Source: Shewanella psychropiezotolerans (lineage in GTDB: Bacteria > Pseudomonadota > Gammaproteobacteria > Enterobacterales > Shewanellaceae). From it: a stretch of DNA of 64,000 nucleotides. Location of the stretch: positions 6,306,001-6,370,000 of the forward strand of contig NZ_CP041614.1 in assembly GCF_007197555.1 (NCBI RefSeq), written 5' to 3'. Below the pieces are notes generated by a model. It made no database searches. It was not told where the DNA came from and saw only the letters and a list, made by a program, of their open reading frames with translations. Each line of letters begins with the position of its first letter. Position 1 is the first letter of the stretch. This document shows positions 36,823 to 45,650 of the stretch, piece after piece. A program made the translations under genes and the position numbers.

Positions 36823-38619
36823 CTATTTACCATACATAGCACTGATCTCACGGGCATACTTATGATAAATCACCTTACGACGTAGCTTCATGGTCGGTGT
36901 AATAAGACCCGCTTCCATCGAAAAAGCTTCCGGTAGCAGAGTAAACTTCTTAATCTTCTCGAAACCAGCCAGATCGCTCTGCAGTGTCTTGAGGCGTTGA
37001 TCGAAATGCTCGATAACATGGCTGTGACGTAACAGCTCCATGGGTGACTCATAATGCAGCCCCTTCTCTTTCGCCCATATTTCGAGTGTTTCGAAGGCTG
37101 GGACAATCAAGGCGGAGACATAGTTTTTAGCATCGGCAACAATGGCAACTTGCTCGATGAAAGGACAACAACCGACCTTACCCTCGACGCGTTGTGGCAC
37201 GATATACTTACCATTAGAGGTTTTCATCAGCTCTTTAATACGATCGGTAATAAACAGGTTGCCATGCTCATCTATACGACCCGCATCGCCGGTCTTCAAC
37301 CAGCCATCTTCGAAGGTATCTGCGGTTTCTTGTGGACGGTTATAGTAACCGCGCATCACGGTATCGCCGCGAACAAAGATCTCGTTATCTTTACCTAATT
37401 TGATCTCGACTTCGGGGATGGCATTGCCGTTAGAGCCGGGAACGCGATTAGCCAGAGTATTACAGGTAGCTGTGGCAGTCGTTTCAGTCATACCGTAGCC
37501 ACACAACACAGGTACGTCGATACTCTGGAAGAAGGCACTCACATTAGGGTCTAGCGCAGCACCACCAACAGGCATAAACTTGAGGCGTCCGCCCAGTACC
37601 TGTTTTAGCTTACTAAAGACCAATTTATCGGCCAGTTTCCATTGCAGGCTCAAAGCCAGTGATGCCTTCTCGCGGCCCTGACCCACCTCAGATTGACGAT
37701 GACCCACATTCATGGCCCAGGCGAACAACTTCTGACGGCTACTCGGTGCCTTAGAGACTTTATCCTGTACCGCGCTATACACCTTCTCTAAAAATCTTGG
37801 TACCACACAAAGCGTGTGTGGGCGTACCTGGACTATGGCTTCTTTGACCGCCATGGGGTTTTGCAGATAAACGTTATGACCACCACGGCTAAGCACGTAG
37901 AAACTCCAGCCACGTTCGAACACATGGCTCAAAGGTAGGAAGGCCAGAGACACGTCACCGGGAGTAAATGGTAAGAAGCTATCGTGCTGACGCACCATAG
38001 AGGCAAAATTACGGTGATCCAACATCACGCCTTTTGGCTCACCAGTGGTACCTGAGGTGTATATCAGGGTAAGCAAGTCATCCAAATTGGCCGCATCGAG
38101 TCGTTTATCCAACTCGATGAGTGTCTTTGCCGGATAGCTGTCGGCAATAAGGTCGTCGAAGTAATGATGATTGGCATTGTCTTGCAGGGTGACGTTCTTA
38201 TCGAACACCACCACCTGTATCAAGCTGGCACATACGTCAGTCAGTTTACAGGCCATCTCGTAATGAGCTTGATCGCCGGCGAAGATAAGTTTCGCCTCGG
38301 CATCATCGATAATATAGCTCGCCTGTTCGAAGGTGCTAGTCGGATAGATAGGCACTACTACGGCGCGAGTCTTGAGACAACCAATATCGGCACAGGTCCA
38401 CTGAGGGCTGTTCTGTGCAAGGATAGCCACGCGATCTTGCGCCTCGAAGCCAAAATTAATCAAGGCTTGAGCTACCTGGGAGCTGATGCTACCGAAATCG
38501 CTCCAACTCACCTGATGCCATGGGGCCGCCATTTCGTATCCTTCGAGCGCGATAGCATCGCCGAGTTGCAGGCTCTGCTTCTTGATTAATCGTGTTAAAT
38601 GATACTGCTCGAGTGACAT
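36823..38619 (-). CDS. AMP-dependent long-chain acyl-CoA synthetase
   Basis: 598 residues of the ANL superfamily. Motifs: LIYTSGTTGEPKGVMLDH (P-loop-like AMP-binding), GYGMTETTATATCN, FEDGWLKTGDAGRIDE and the C-terminal KELMKTSNGKYIVPQ lysine loop. It activates fatty acids to acyl-CoA in the cytoplasm; the FAA1-type length and the insertion QNPMAVKEAIVQVRPHTL are those of long-chain enzymes. Single gene. Upstream (38620-38747) is a short promoter-length gap. Confidence 0.92.
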   Translation of the reverse strand: MSLEQYHLTRLIKKQSLQLGDAIALEGYEMAAPWHQVSWSDFGSISSQVAQALINFGFEAQDRVAILAQNSPQWTCADIGCLKTRAVVVPIYPTSTFEQASYIIDDAEAKLIFAGDQAHYEMACKLTDVCASLIQVVVFDKNVTLQDNANHHYFDDLIADSYPAKTLIELDKRLDAANLDDLLTLIYTSGTTGEPKGVMLDHRNFASMVRQHDSFLPFTPGDVSLAFLPLSHVFERGWSFYVLSRGGHNVYLQNPMAVKEAIVQVRPHTLCVVPRFLEKVYSAVQDKVSKAPSSRQKLFAWAMNVGHRQSEVGQGREKASLALSLQWKLADKLVFSKLKQVLGGRLKFMPVGGAALDPNVSAFFQSIDVPVLCGYGMTETTATATCNTLANRVPGSNGNAIPEVEIKLGKDNEIFVRGDTVMRGYYNRPQETADTFEDGWLKTGDAGRIDEHGNLFITDRIKELMKTSNGKYIVPQRVEGKVGCCPFIEQVAIVADAKNYVSALIVPAFETLEIWAKEKGLHYESPMELLRHSHVIEHFDQRLKTLQSDLAGFEKIKKFTLLPEAFSMEAGLITPTMKLRRKVIYHKYAREISAMYGK

Positions 38620-38747
38620 ATATTTGGGGCCTTTTTAAGCGTACAGGTGTTCCTGTTTCCGGACATTTTACGTCAATGGCCCAAGAAAAATAAGAGCAAT
38701 TGCTCAACTTTTGTTAGTTCTGCCACAGTTTTGTAAAATTTGTGGCC

Positions 38748-40070
38748 TTAAACCAGATCGCCTTTCCACAACTTTTTACTTCCCCACCATATAGTTAGCA
38801 TGGATATACCAACTAGAGCCAGATCTCCCGCAAACCATAGCCAAACGTCGGTTTCTTCGGCAAACACACGTAAACTTCCCGAAATCCAAGCCGAATGCGC
38901 AATAATTATCAGCATAGTTGTGGACAGCTGTAGTGCCGTTTTACACGCACTCCCAGCCCCCAAGAGAAAACCACAACCGAAGAAGGTGCTCAAGACGAGG
39001 TGGAACCAGATAGCAAAAGTGATGGCTGGATTGAATAACGCAACCAGAGCCGCGGTAGCCGCCATGATCAGGGTGAACAAGATTAACAAGTTAATTTGAG
39101 AGCGATTAAACGCATCTATCATTCCCTGCTTGCCACTGAAGCCTGGCAGCATAAACAGAGTTTCTACCGCTCGCCAACGCTGAATACGGCTCCAATGAAC
39201 CATAGTGCAAGCCACACAGCTAAACTGCACCAACATAAACAGGGCCGGGACCTCCACGCCCACCAGCTGAGCCAACGCCGCAACTATGAGTGTGATTATC
39301 GGCATGGCTATGATTAACAGGGCCAGCAAGGGACCCATGAAGAAATTAACCGGATGAAGATGCTTTTCGAGCTTAAAGATCAAGGGGTAAGACTTAGCAT
39401 TGGGTAGCCAAATTCCTCCCATCTCCAGCGCGTTGAGATAGATAGTCCTGGCATCGGGATGCCAGCCACTTACCAAGGCTCTTTTCCATATAGCCCAGAC
39501 TAAAGTCAGGTTAGCGAGCACCACTGCCGCTATCATCACAGGAGAAAGAGATTCGGCTATCGAGTCAATGAAGAGTAAAGACAGATAGAGCAAGATAGAC
39601 AGATAATAGACAGCCATCTTTATCTGGCATAGATAAACAAAAATCAGTCCTAAACCCGTCGCTAACAGCAGTTGGGTAAATGCCGCCTCCAACCCTACCA
39701 GTAAGCAGACTAAGGTGCCGATAGAAAATGAGCTCAGCAGCATGAAGCTGCACTGAAAGAATATGTTCCGTCTATATTCAGGGATCAGTATTGACCACTC
39801 TGTCGCCGCTAACCGATTCAGCTGCCAGGCCACCGCCGCCGATACAGAGACCTGTACCAGGCCTAAAATAAGAGGAAGAATCTCGAATTTTTCGAATCCA
39901 ATGATCGGCACCAGCATCAATAAACCCAGTAATGTGACTCCCATAAAGCTGGCGCTACCCAGATCGTAGAACCAGAAGCGGATCACGCCTGCGAATCGAC
40001 ACTGCAATAATTTCAGCCAAGGGCCATTATCACTCCTGGGCTGAATCAGCTCTGGGTTAGTGCGACTCAT
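38748..40070 (-). CDS. ABC exporter permease, multi-pass membrane protein
   Basis: 440 residues, about twelve hydrophobic segments, no nucleotide-binding motif. It overlaps the ATPase gene by 4 bases (starts at 40070, ATPase ends at 40067) and together with the GntR regulator forms a three-gene operon of the YtrA-YtrB type found near cell-envelope or antibiotic responses. Substrate unknown. Confidence 0.8.
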   Translation of the reverse strand: MSRTNPELIQPRSDNGPWLKLLQCRFAGVIRFWFYDLGSASFMGVTLLGLLMLVPIIGFEKFEILPLILGLVQVSVSAAVAWQLNRLAATEWSILIPEYRRNIFFQCSFMLLSSFSIGTLVCLLVGLEAAFTQLLLATGLGLIFVYLCQIKMAVYYLSILLYLSLLFIDSIAESLSPVMIAAVVLANLTLVWAIWKRALVSGWHPDARTIYLNALEMGGIWLPNAKSYPLIFKLEKHLHPVNFFMGPLLALLIIAMPIITLIVAALAQLVGVEVPALFMLVQFSCVACTMVHWSRIQRWRAVETLFMLPGFSGKQGMIDAFNRSQINLLILFTLIMAATAALVALFNPAITFAIWFHLVLSTFFGCGFLLGAGSACKTALQLSTTMLIIIAHSAWISGSLRVFAEETDVWLWFAGDLALVGISMLTIWWGSKKLWKGDLV

Positions 40071-40924
40071 CTGTGCAGCTCCATAAACAGCTGTTCAAGA
40101 TTCAGTGATTGGGCCGATATATCTGGATACTTCACAGCGCAGAAATTATCCACCAGCACCTTGTTGCCATGCTGGTTGAGCACGTTTAGCCCTTCCGGTA
40201 TCTCTTCACCATTTGCAAACGTAAGCAGCTTGACCTCTTCGCGCACACTGTCCATCTCCTTGAACAACACCAGCTCGCCGGATCTCATGAGTGCCAGATG
40301 ACTGGCGACACGTTCCAGATCTGAGGTGATGTGGGATGAAAACAGCACGGCCGAGCCAGATTCAAGCGCCAGCTCGAACAGATCAGACATAAATTTGCGT
40401 CTGGCTATGGGATCCAGGCTAGCAACAGGCTCATCCAGAATAAGTAGCCTAGGTCGGTAGGCCATGGCCATGATCAAGGCCAGAGACTGACGCTGACCCA
40501 CAGACATGCGTTGAACTTGTTGCTTAGAATCGAGATTGAAACGCTCAAGCCAGGTATTCTCAAGCTGCCGATCCCACGCGGGATAGAAGCTTCTATGTAA
40601 TTCCAATGCCCTGGAGACACTGAAGCCCTCATAGCCGAAGGGTTGTTGTGGCACATAACCTATCTGCGCCTTAGCCTCTGAGCTAAGTTGATTAACCGGC
40701 TCACCTAAGGTGGTGATCTCACCCGAACTTGGCTCTATGATCCCAAGCGCACAGCGCATCAGGGTCGACTTTCCCGCACCATTTTGCCCCAATAGACCCA
40801 CTACCATGCCGGGGAACAATTTTATTGAGAGGCAATTAATCGCAGTCTTATCGGCCTCGTCTTTAGCAGAAAAACATTTGCTGACCTTGTTAAACTCAAG
40901 AATCGGCGCTTGGTTCATATCCAT
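40067..40924 (-). CDS. ABC exporter ATPase
   Basis: 285 residues. Walker A GQNGAGKST, signature MSVGQRQSLAL (SVGQR variant), Walker B LLILDEPVASLDP and the His switch FSSHI are all present. C-terminal ~75 residues are the extra domain of Ytr/Nat-type exporters. It pairs with the permease at 38748. The GntR-type repressor gene lies 43 bases upstream on the same strand. Confidence 0.93.
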   Translation of the reverse strand: MDMNQAPILEFNKVSKCFSAKDEADKTAINCLSIKLFPGMVVGLLGQNGAGKSTLMRCALGIIEPSSGEITTLGEPVNQLSSEAKAQIGYVPQQPFGYEGFSVSRALELHRSFYPAWDRQLENTWLERFNLDSKQQVQRMSVGQRQSLALIMAMAYRPRLLILDEPVASLDPIARRKFMSDLFELALESGSAVLFSSHITSDLERVASHLALMRSGELVLFKEMDSVREEVKLLTFANGEEIPEGLNVLNQHGNKVLVDNFCAVKYPDISAQSLNLEQLFMELHR

Positions 40925-40967
40925 CAGTTCAATCCTTTGTTCTTATTTTGTTTATTCTTTTACCGCT

Positions 40968-41336
40968 TTACCAACAAGTATCGATGAGTTCCATTAACTC
41001 ATCACGACTGATGCCTAATTGTTTGGCCTGGGACACGAGCTCATCAACCTCGGGCTTAAGCAGCTGGGCACTCGAAGTTGTCTCGCTATGTTCACGTTTA
41101 GCCACTCTGGTAGGTTGGCCACGGCGCCTCTCCAGCCATCCCTGCTCGACCAGCTGCTGCACAGCCCTGGAAACTGTCATGGGGTTTACCGACAGGTGCT
41201 CGGCCATCTTCCGCACCGAAGGCAGCACTTGTTCTGTTTCTAATTGGCCACCCACAATTAAACGCACAATCTGTTCGCTCAACTGTCGATATATGGGCTC
41301 ACCACTACTGGGGTTGACATTTATTAGTTCTAACAT
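40968..41336 (-). CDS. Short GntR-family regulator (YtrA subfamily)
   Basis: 122 residues: a winged helix-turn-helix (about 10-75, with VLPSVRKMAEHLSVNPMTVS) and a short C-terminal helical tail instead of a full ligand domain, which is the YtrA layout. Such regulators control the ABC exporter next to them. It is the first gene of the minus-strand ABC operon and divergent from the plus-strand hydrolase/ABC operon, so it could control both. Confidence 0.9.
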   Translation of the reverse strand: MLELINVNPSSGEPIYRQLSEQIVRLIVGGQLETEQVLPSVRKMAEHLSVNPMTVSRAVQQLVEQGWLERRRGQPTRVAKREHSETTSSAQLLKPEVDELVSQAKQLGISRDELMELIDTCW

Positions 41337-41423
41337 TAGCCTTTAGACACTGTATTAATACATTGATACACCGATACGTAATTTAGCATAGATTGAGTAA
41401 TTTTCAAGAAAGGAATAGCCAGT

Positions 41424-43043
41424 ATGTTTCATGGAAAGCGAGACAGGTCAGAGACAAGAAAGGCCATAAATAGTGTAAAGGGCAAGCCATTAATGACGCT
41501 GATCGGCACACTCGTTATCAGCAGCATGATTCTCAACCTTCCCGCCTTTGCCTCTGCAGATGCTGATAACAGCGAGAATAACACTGAGGATCCAGCTAGC
41601 CAGAATGAGCAAACCTGCTATCTGGATGGCCTGTCTGAGCAAGTTAACTGCGGCTTTATCACGGTACCGGAGAATCCCGCTAAGCCAGATGGAAAGCAGA
41701 TAGAGATCCACTATGCTGTGCTGGCTGCGATAAAAAGCGATAATCATTCCGAAGCCTTTCTTGCCATCGCCGGCGGCCCGGGCCAATCTGCCATAGATAA
41801 CGCCGCAGGCTTCAGCCGTATGTTCAGAAAGATACGTCAGAGTAGGGATATCTTACTCATAGATCAGCGCGGCACCGGACGCTCCAATATCCTAAATTGC
41901 GAAGGAGACGGCTTCGAAGATGCCCTGGCCATTAACGAAGCAGATTTCGATGTAGCCACCGAGACTCAAGCCTGTCTGGATGAACTCGACGCCGATGTCA
42001 CTCAATACGGTAGCCTGAATGCACTGGATGATTTCGAAGCCGTACGCAAGCATCTCGGCTATAAGAAGCTGCATGTATATGGCATCTCCTACGGCACTCG
42101 CATGGCACAGCTGTATCTAAGTCACTACCCGGAAGCACTATCGACTGTCACCATAGACGGCGTAGTCCCGATGCAACAGAGTGTACTCGCCATCGGCAAT
42201 GCCATCAGCCGCGCCTTCGATTTGTTAATCAAGGATTGCAACACCAACAAACTCTGCGGCGCTCAGTTTCCCAACCTCAAAGCAGACTTAGCCAGTGTCG
42301 ATGCCAAGCTAGCCATAGCACCAATGGTCAGCCAGGTACAAGACCCGTTAACTGGCGAGGCAACCCAACTCACCATGACGCGGGCCAAATTTATGGGAGC
42401 CATCAGAATGGCCCTGTATATGCCTAATGTCCGCGCGCTTATCCCACATGCAATCAGTGAGGCCGCTAAAGAGAATTTCCAACCTATCTTAGGTCTGTAT
42501 TCTCTCACTATCGATAGCACAGGCATCGCCATGGGCATGCATGCCTCGGTTATTTGTGGCGAAGATTGGCAACGCCTCACAACTGCCGAGCGAGACGCCG
42601 CCAACCAAACCTATTTTGGCAGGGAGATGGTGACCACATTCGAACAATCCTGTGCCATCTGGAATATGCCAGCCGTAGATGCCGACTTCTCTGCGCCCAT
42701 TAGCAGCGACATTCCCACCTTAGTGTTATCGGGAGAGTTAGACCCGGCCACACCGCCGAGTTGGGGGGAGTTAGCCATGGAAAAACTCACTAATGCCAGG
42801 CACTTTATTGCTCCTTATGCTACCCACGGAGTCGCTCATCAATCTTGCGGTAATGACCTTATCGCAGAGCTAGTCGACACTGGCAACGTGCAGGATTTAG
42901 ACGGTGAATGCCTGAACAAGGATGTGAGTCGTAACTTCTACCTCAATGCCAGTACAGTCGAGGCCATTCCCGCCCCGGAACATACACAAGAGCCCGTACA
43001 AAAGCCAAAGCAAGCCATAGCCCAAGGAGCTAGCCATGATTAA
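41424..43043 (+). CDS. Secreted alpha/beta hydrolase with TAP-like C-terminal domain
   Basis: 539 residues. A signal sequence with a long positive N-region (hydrophobic core about 25-45, ending ASA) is followed by an alpha/beta hydrolase domain: oxyanion/HG-type region AIAGGPGQSAIDN, nucleophile elbow GISYGTRMA, and the C-terminal TAP-like block PTLVLSGELDPATPPSWGE with a terminal His in ATHGVAHQ. Relatives are tripeptidyl or prolyl aminopeptidases. AGGA is 8 bases before the ATG. It overlaps the next ABC gene by 8 bases, so it is co-translated with the exporter. Confidence 0.88.
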   Translation: MFHGKRDRSETRKAINSVKGKPLMTLIGTLVISSMILNLPAFASADADNSENNTEDPASQNEQTCYLDGLSEQVNCGFITVPENPAKPDGKQIEIHYAVLAAIKSDNHSEAFLAIAGGPGQSAIDNAAGFSRMFRKIRQSRDILLIDQRGTGRSNILNCEGDGFEDALAINEADFDVATETQACLDELDADVTQYGSLNALDDFEAVRKHLGYKKLHVYGISYGTRMAQLYLSHYPEALSTVTIDGVVPMQQSVLAIGNAISRAFDLLIKDCNTNKLCGAQFPNLKADLASVDAKLAIAPMVSQVQDPLTGEATQLTMTRAKFMGAIRMALYMPNVRALIPHAISEAAKENFQPILGLYSLTIDSTGIAMGMHASVICGEDWQRLTTAERDAANQTYFGREMVTTFEQSCAIWNMPAVDADFSAPISSDIPTLVLSGELDPATPPSWGELAMEKLTNARHFIAPYATHGVAHQSCGNDLIAELVDTGNVQDLDGECLNKDVSRNFYLNASTVEAIPAPEHTQEPVQKPKQAIAQGASHD

Positions 43044-43770
43044 AGTATCTAATCTATCTAAGCGTATCGGCGAGGTTCAGGCACTGGATGATCTGAGCTT
43101 CGAGGCCAAAGATGGCCAAATAACCGGACTGCTTGGTCCTAACGGTGCGGGCAAGACCACCTGCCTGAGAACCATTTTCGGTCTACTCCAGGCAGACAAA
43201 GGTATCGCCGAGATAGATGGCATTGACGTGTCTAAATCTCCTATCGAAGCCAAACAGCAGTTGGGGCTGTTCCCGGATCCTTTCGGACTGTATGAAAGAC
43301 TGACCCCGAGAGAGTATGTGAGTTATTTTGCCGAACTCAATGGCTTATCGAGAGTAGAAGCCAAAGCTGCCACCGCTAAGGTACTCAGCCAACTACATAT
43401 GGATGATATTGCCGACCGTCGCTGCAAAGGTTTCTCCCAGGGCCAACGCATGAAGACAGCACTAGCTCAGGCCATAGTCCACCAGCCAACTAACATCATA
43501 CTCGACGAGCCTACTCGGGGCTTAGATGTGATGAGTACCCGAGTACTGAGAGATCTGTTGAAAGAGCTCAAGGAGCATGGGCACTGTGTCTTGTTCTCTA
43601 GCCATGTGATGCAGGAAGTTGCCGCACTCTGTGATCAGGTGATCGTAATGGCGGACGGTAAAGTCGTTGCCATAGGTAGCCCGGATGAGCTGTGTCGCCA
43701 GACAGGTAAGGATTCTCTGGAGGATGCGTTTATCCAGCTTATTGGAACAGATGAGGGAATAGCAGCATGA
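43036..43770 (+). CDS. ABC exporter ATPase, NatA-like
   Basis: 244 residues. Walker A GPNGAGKTT, signature FSQGQRMKTALAQ, Walker B IILDEPTRGLDV and switch His in FSSHVM. The compact size and the following permease fit the NatA/NatB family of sodium or drug exporters. It overlaps the hydrolase by 8 bases. Its last ~17 codons have an imperfect second copy in the 91-base gap before the permease gene. Confidence 0.92.
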   Translation: MIKVSNLSKRIGEVQALDDLSFEAKDGQITGLLGPNGAGKTTCLRTIFGLLQADKGIAEIDGIDVSKSPIEAKQQLGLFPDPFGLYERLTPREYVSYFAELNGLSRVEAKAATAKVLSQLHMDDIADRRCKGFSQGQRMKTALAQAIVHQPTNIILDEPTRGLDVMSTRVLRDLLKELKEHGHCVLFSSHVMQEVAALCDQVIVMADGKVVAIGSPDELCRQTGKDSLEDAFIQLIGTDEGIAA

Positions 43771-43867
43771 TAACGGCCTCACAAATGATGCTCTTCAAAG
43801 CATCCAAGCAGGATGCGCGTTTTCAAAGCCAACTTATCGGTAAAGATGAGGGAATCACAGCATGATG
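43723..43867 (+). repeat. Imperfect direct duplication of the end of the NatA-like gene
   Basis: GAGGATGCG...CAGCTTATTGG...GATGAGGGAAT...GCAGCATGA (from 43723) recurs, with changes, as CAGGATGCG...CAACTTATCGG...GATGAGGGAAT...ACAGCATGA (43811-43867). The second copy still encodes QLIGKDEGITA followed by a stop that overlaps the permease start. Confidence 0.6.
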
Positions 43868-45025
43868 AACAAGATAATGACCATGGTTCGCAAGGAGCTT
43901 ATCGATGCCGCCAGAGACAAGCGCTCTGTCATGGCCGGACTCTATTACGCTATTGGTACTCCTCTATTGATGTGTGGCATGTTTATGCTACTCATAGGTC
44001 AGATGTCGAGTCCGAAAGATCTCAACATCAAGATAGAGAATGCCGATAACGCTCCGGATCTTATCAAGTACCTATCCAGCCAAGGGATCACCCATGGTGA
44101 TAGTCGCAGTACTGATGATGAAGGTGAACCGCTGGATGTAAAAGATATCCGTCTGGTTATCAGCGAAGATTATGCCGCTCAGATGGCTAAAGGCCTCAGC
44201 GCCGAAGTCATACTGATAGCCGATAACTCTAACGAGAAGCTACAAAACTCTATTCGTCGTCTCGAGCGTAACCTGCAGACCTATAGCGCCGAGATGGGTA
44301 GCTTACGCTTGATAGCCAGAGGCATAGATCCACGTGTGGTTCAGCCAATTAAGGTGAAGATAGAAGATCAAGCCACGCCGGACTCCAAGGGCGGGGTTAT
44401 CTTAGGTGTCGCCACCATGACCATGATCTATGCGGTGTTTATCTCGGGTATGAACTTGGCCATAGATACCAGTGCCGGTGAACGAGAGCGAAATTCATTG
44501 GCCTTGTTACTCAGTCATCCGGTATCGACCCGTAGCATAGTGCTAGCCAAGGTGTTTGCCGTTACTGTGTTCGCCATGTTGGGTCTGCTGTTAACCCTGA
44601 TCATCTCCAAAATATCCTATGCCTATGTCCCCTGGCATGAACTTGGATTTACGGTCAACATAAGCACAGACTTCATCTTGCTCATGCTATTGATTGGACT
44701 ACCCATAGCCATGATGGCCGCAAGCCTGCAACTCTTTGTCTCCTTTATGGCCAAGAGCTTTAAAGAGGCTCAGTCCTATCTGACTTTAGTACTCATAGTA
44801 CCCATGATGCTGTCGATGGCCGCCAGCTACAACATAGCCCCTGATACCTTGCAGTGGCTCCCTGTCTCCGGGCAGCAACAGGCACTGATCGCCTTCATCA
44901 AGGGACGCGAAATCCCTATGTTGCAGCTAGTGCTGTCCTCGGTCGTGACCTTAGTTATCGCCCTAGCCCTGACCTTCAGCATGGAAAGATCACTCAAGAG
45001 CGAGAAGATAATCTTCGGTTTATAA
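43862..45025 (+). CDS. ABC exporter permease, NatB/ABC-2 type
   Basis: 387 residues: one N-terminal transmembrane segment (about 22-42), a ~150-residue extracytoplasmic domain, then five to six segments from about residue 175, the ABC-2 permease layout. The motif SAGERERNSLALLLSHPVSTRSIVLAKV is typical. Partner of the ATPase at 43036. Its TAA stop is the first base triplet of the MITE-like element with the TAATACCAATCGGTATAA end. Confidence 0.9.
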   Translation: MMNKIMTMVRKELIDAARDKRSVMAGLYYAIGTPLLMCGMFMLLIGQMSSPKDLNIKIENADNAPDLIKYLSSQGITHGDSRSTDDEGEPLDVKDIRLVISEDYAAQMAKGLSAEVILIADNSNEKLQNSIRRLERNLQTYSAEMGSLRLIARGIDPRVVQPIKVKIEDQATPDSKGGVILGVATMTMIYAVFISGMNLAIDTSAGERERNSLALLLSHPVSTRSIVLAKVFAVTVFAMLGLLLTLIISKISYAYVPWHELGFTVNISTDFILLMLLIGLPIAMMAASLQLFVSFMAKSFKEAQSYLTLVLIVPMMLSMAASYNIAPDTLQWLPVSGQQQALIAFIKGREIPMLQLVLSSVVTLVIALALTFSMERSLKSEKIIFGL

Positions 45026-45287
45026 TACCAATCGGTATAAGAAAGTGGTCAACTCAGAGTTATTTTTGGCTGCATAATTCAAGGCGGATGAGTGAGGGAA
45101 TGGTGATCCCTTTCGAGCTCATTCAACACAGAAGTAGGCTGCCAAAAACACTCCTGAAAGGCGAGTTTTAGCACTTCCGATACGGCGTTAACGAGCTTAA
45201 ACGTAGAATATATGTTCCTCACTCGTTGCCTTGCCTCCGAAGCGCTAAACTCTCGCTGAGTGACCACACTTTTATACCGATTGGTAT
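45025..45287. mobile_element. MITE-like element with terminal inverted repeats
   Basis: 263 bases. Left end ATACCAATCGGTATAAG then AAAGTGGTCAACTCAG; the reverse complement of the right end reads ATACCAATCGGTATAAAAG then TGTGGTCACTCAG, about 36 bases of near-perfect terminal inverted repeat. The similarity of the two arms continues inward (GATGAGTGAGGGA on the left, reverse complement AACGAGTGAGGAA on the right). It starts on the permease stop codon and codes for nothing. A diverged second copy lies at 36499-36764. Confidence 0.75.
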
Positions 45288-45370
45288 ATCAATAACACAG
45301 CTAGAAGCCCAGAGTGACTCGCACTCAGGGCTACATCATAAGGAGAGAGATAGATAAAGAACTGATTATC

Positions 45371-45586
45371 ATGGTTGTTATGATCGTATTTATCGCCAGC
45401 GTGACGTTTACCGAAGGCCTTAAGCAGTACTTAAGACTTTGCAAGGTGAACAGGTCAGATATTAACCAAGATGAGCTAGCACTGCTGCGCAAGCAAAATC
45501 GTCATCTCGAAGAAAGGGTGCAGACTCTGGAGAAAATAGTCACAGATGGCAGCCATGATCTCAAACGAGAGATTAATGCTCTATAA
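45371..45586 (+). CDS. PspB-like small membrane protein
   Basis: 71 residues from the ATG at 45371: one transmembrane helix (about 1-18), a short linker, and a C-terminal coiled coil LRKQNRHLEERVQTLEKIVTD that resembles the end of phage-shock protein PspB (ERIQALESIL). The frame extends upstream to a GTG at 45314; AGGAGAG at 45341 is about 23 bases before the ATG, so the start is uncertain. It follows the MITE and could have been the last gene of the hydrolase/NatAB operon before insertion. No pspA or pspC is nearby. Confidence 0.6.
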   Translation: MVVMIVFIASVTFTEGLKQYLRLCKVNRSDINQDELALLRKQNRHLEERVQTLEKIVTDGSHDLKREINAL

Positions 45587-45650
45587 GTTTACCTCTCTCT
45601 ACACTCCGATATTCAAAGCAACCCACATTGCTGCTCATGCATGAGTTGAG

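Noticed and set aside
36499..45287. Insertion sequences with transposase
   Set aside because: No transposase reading frame exists in either MITE-like element or elsewhere in the window.
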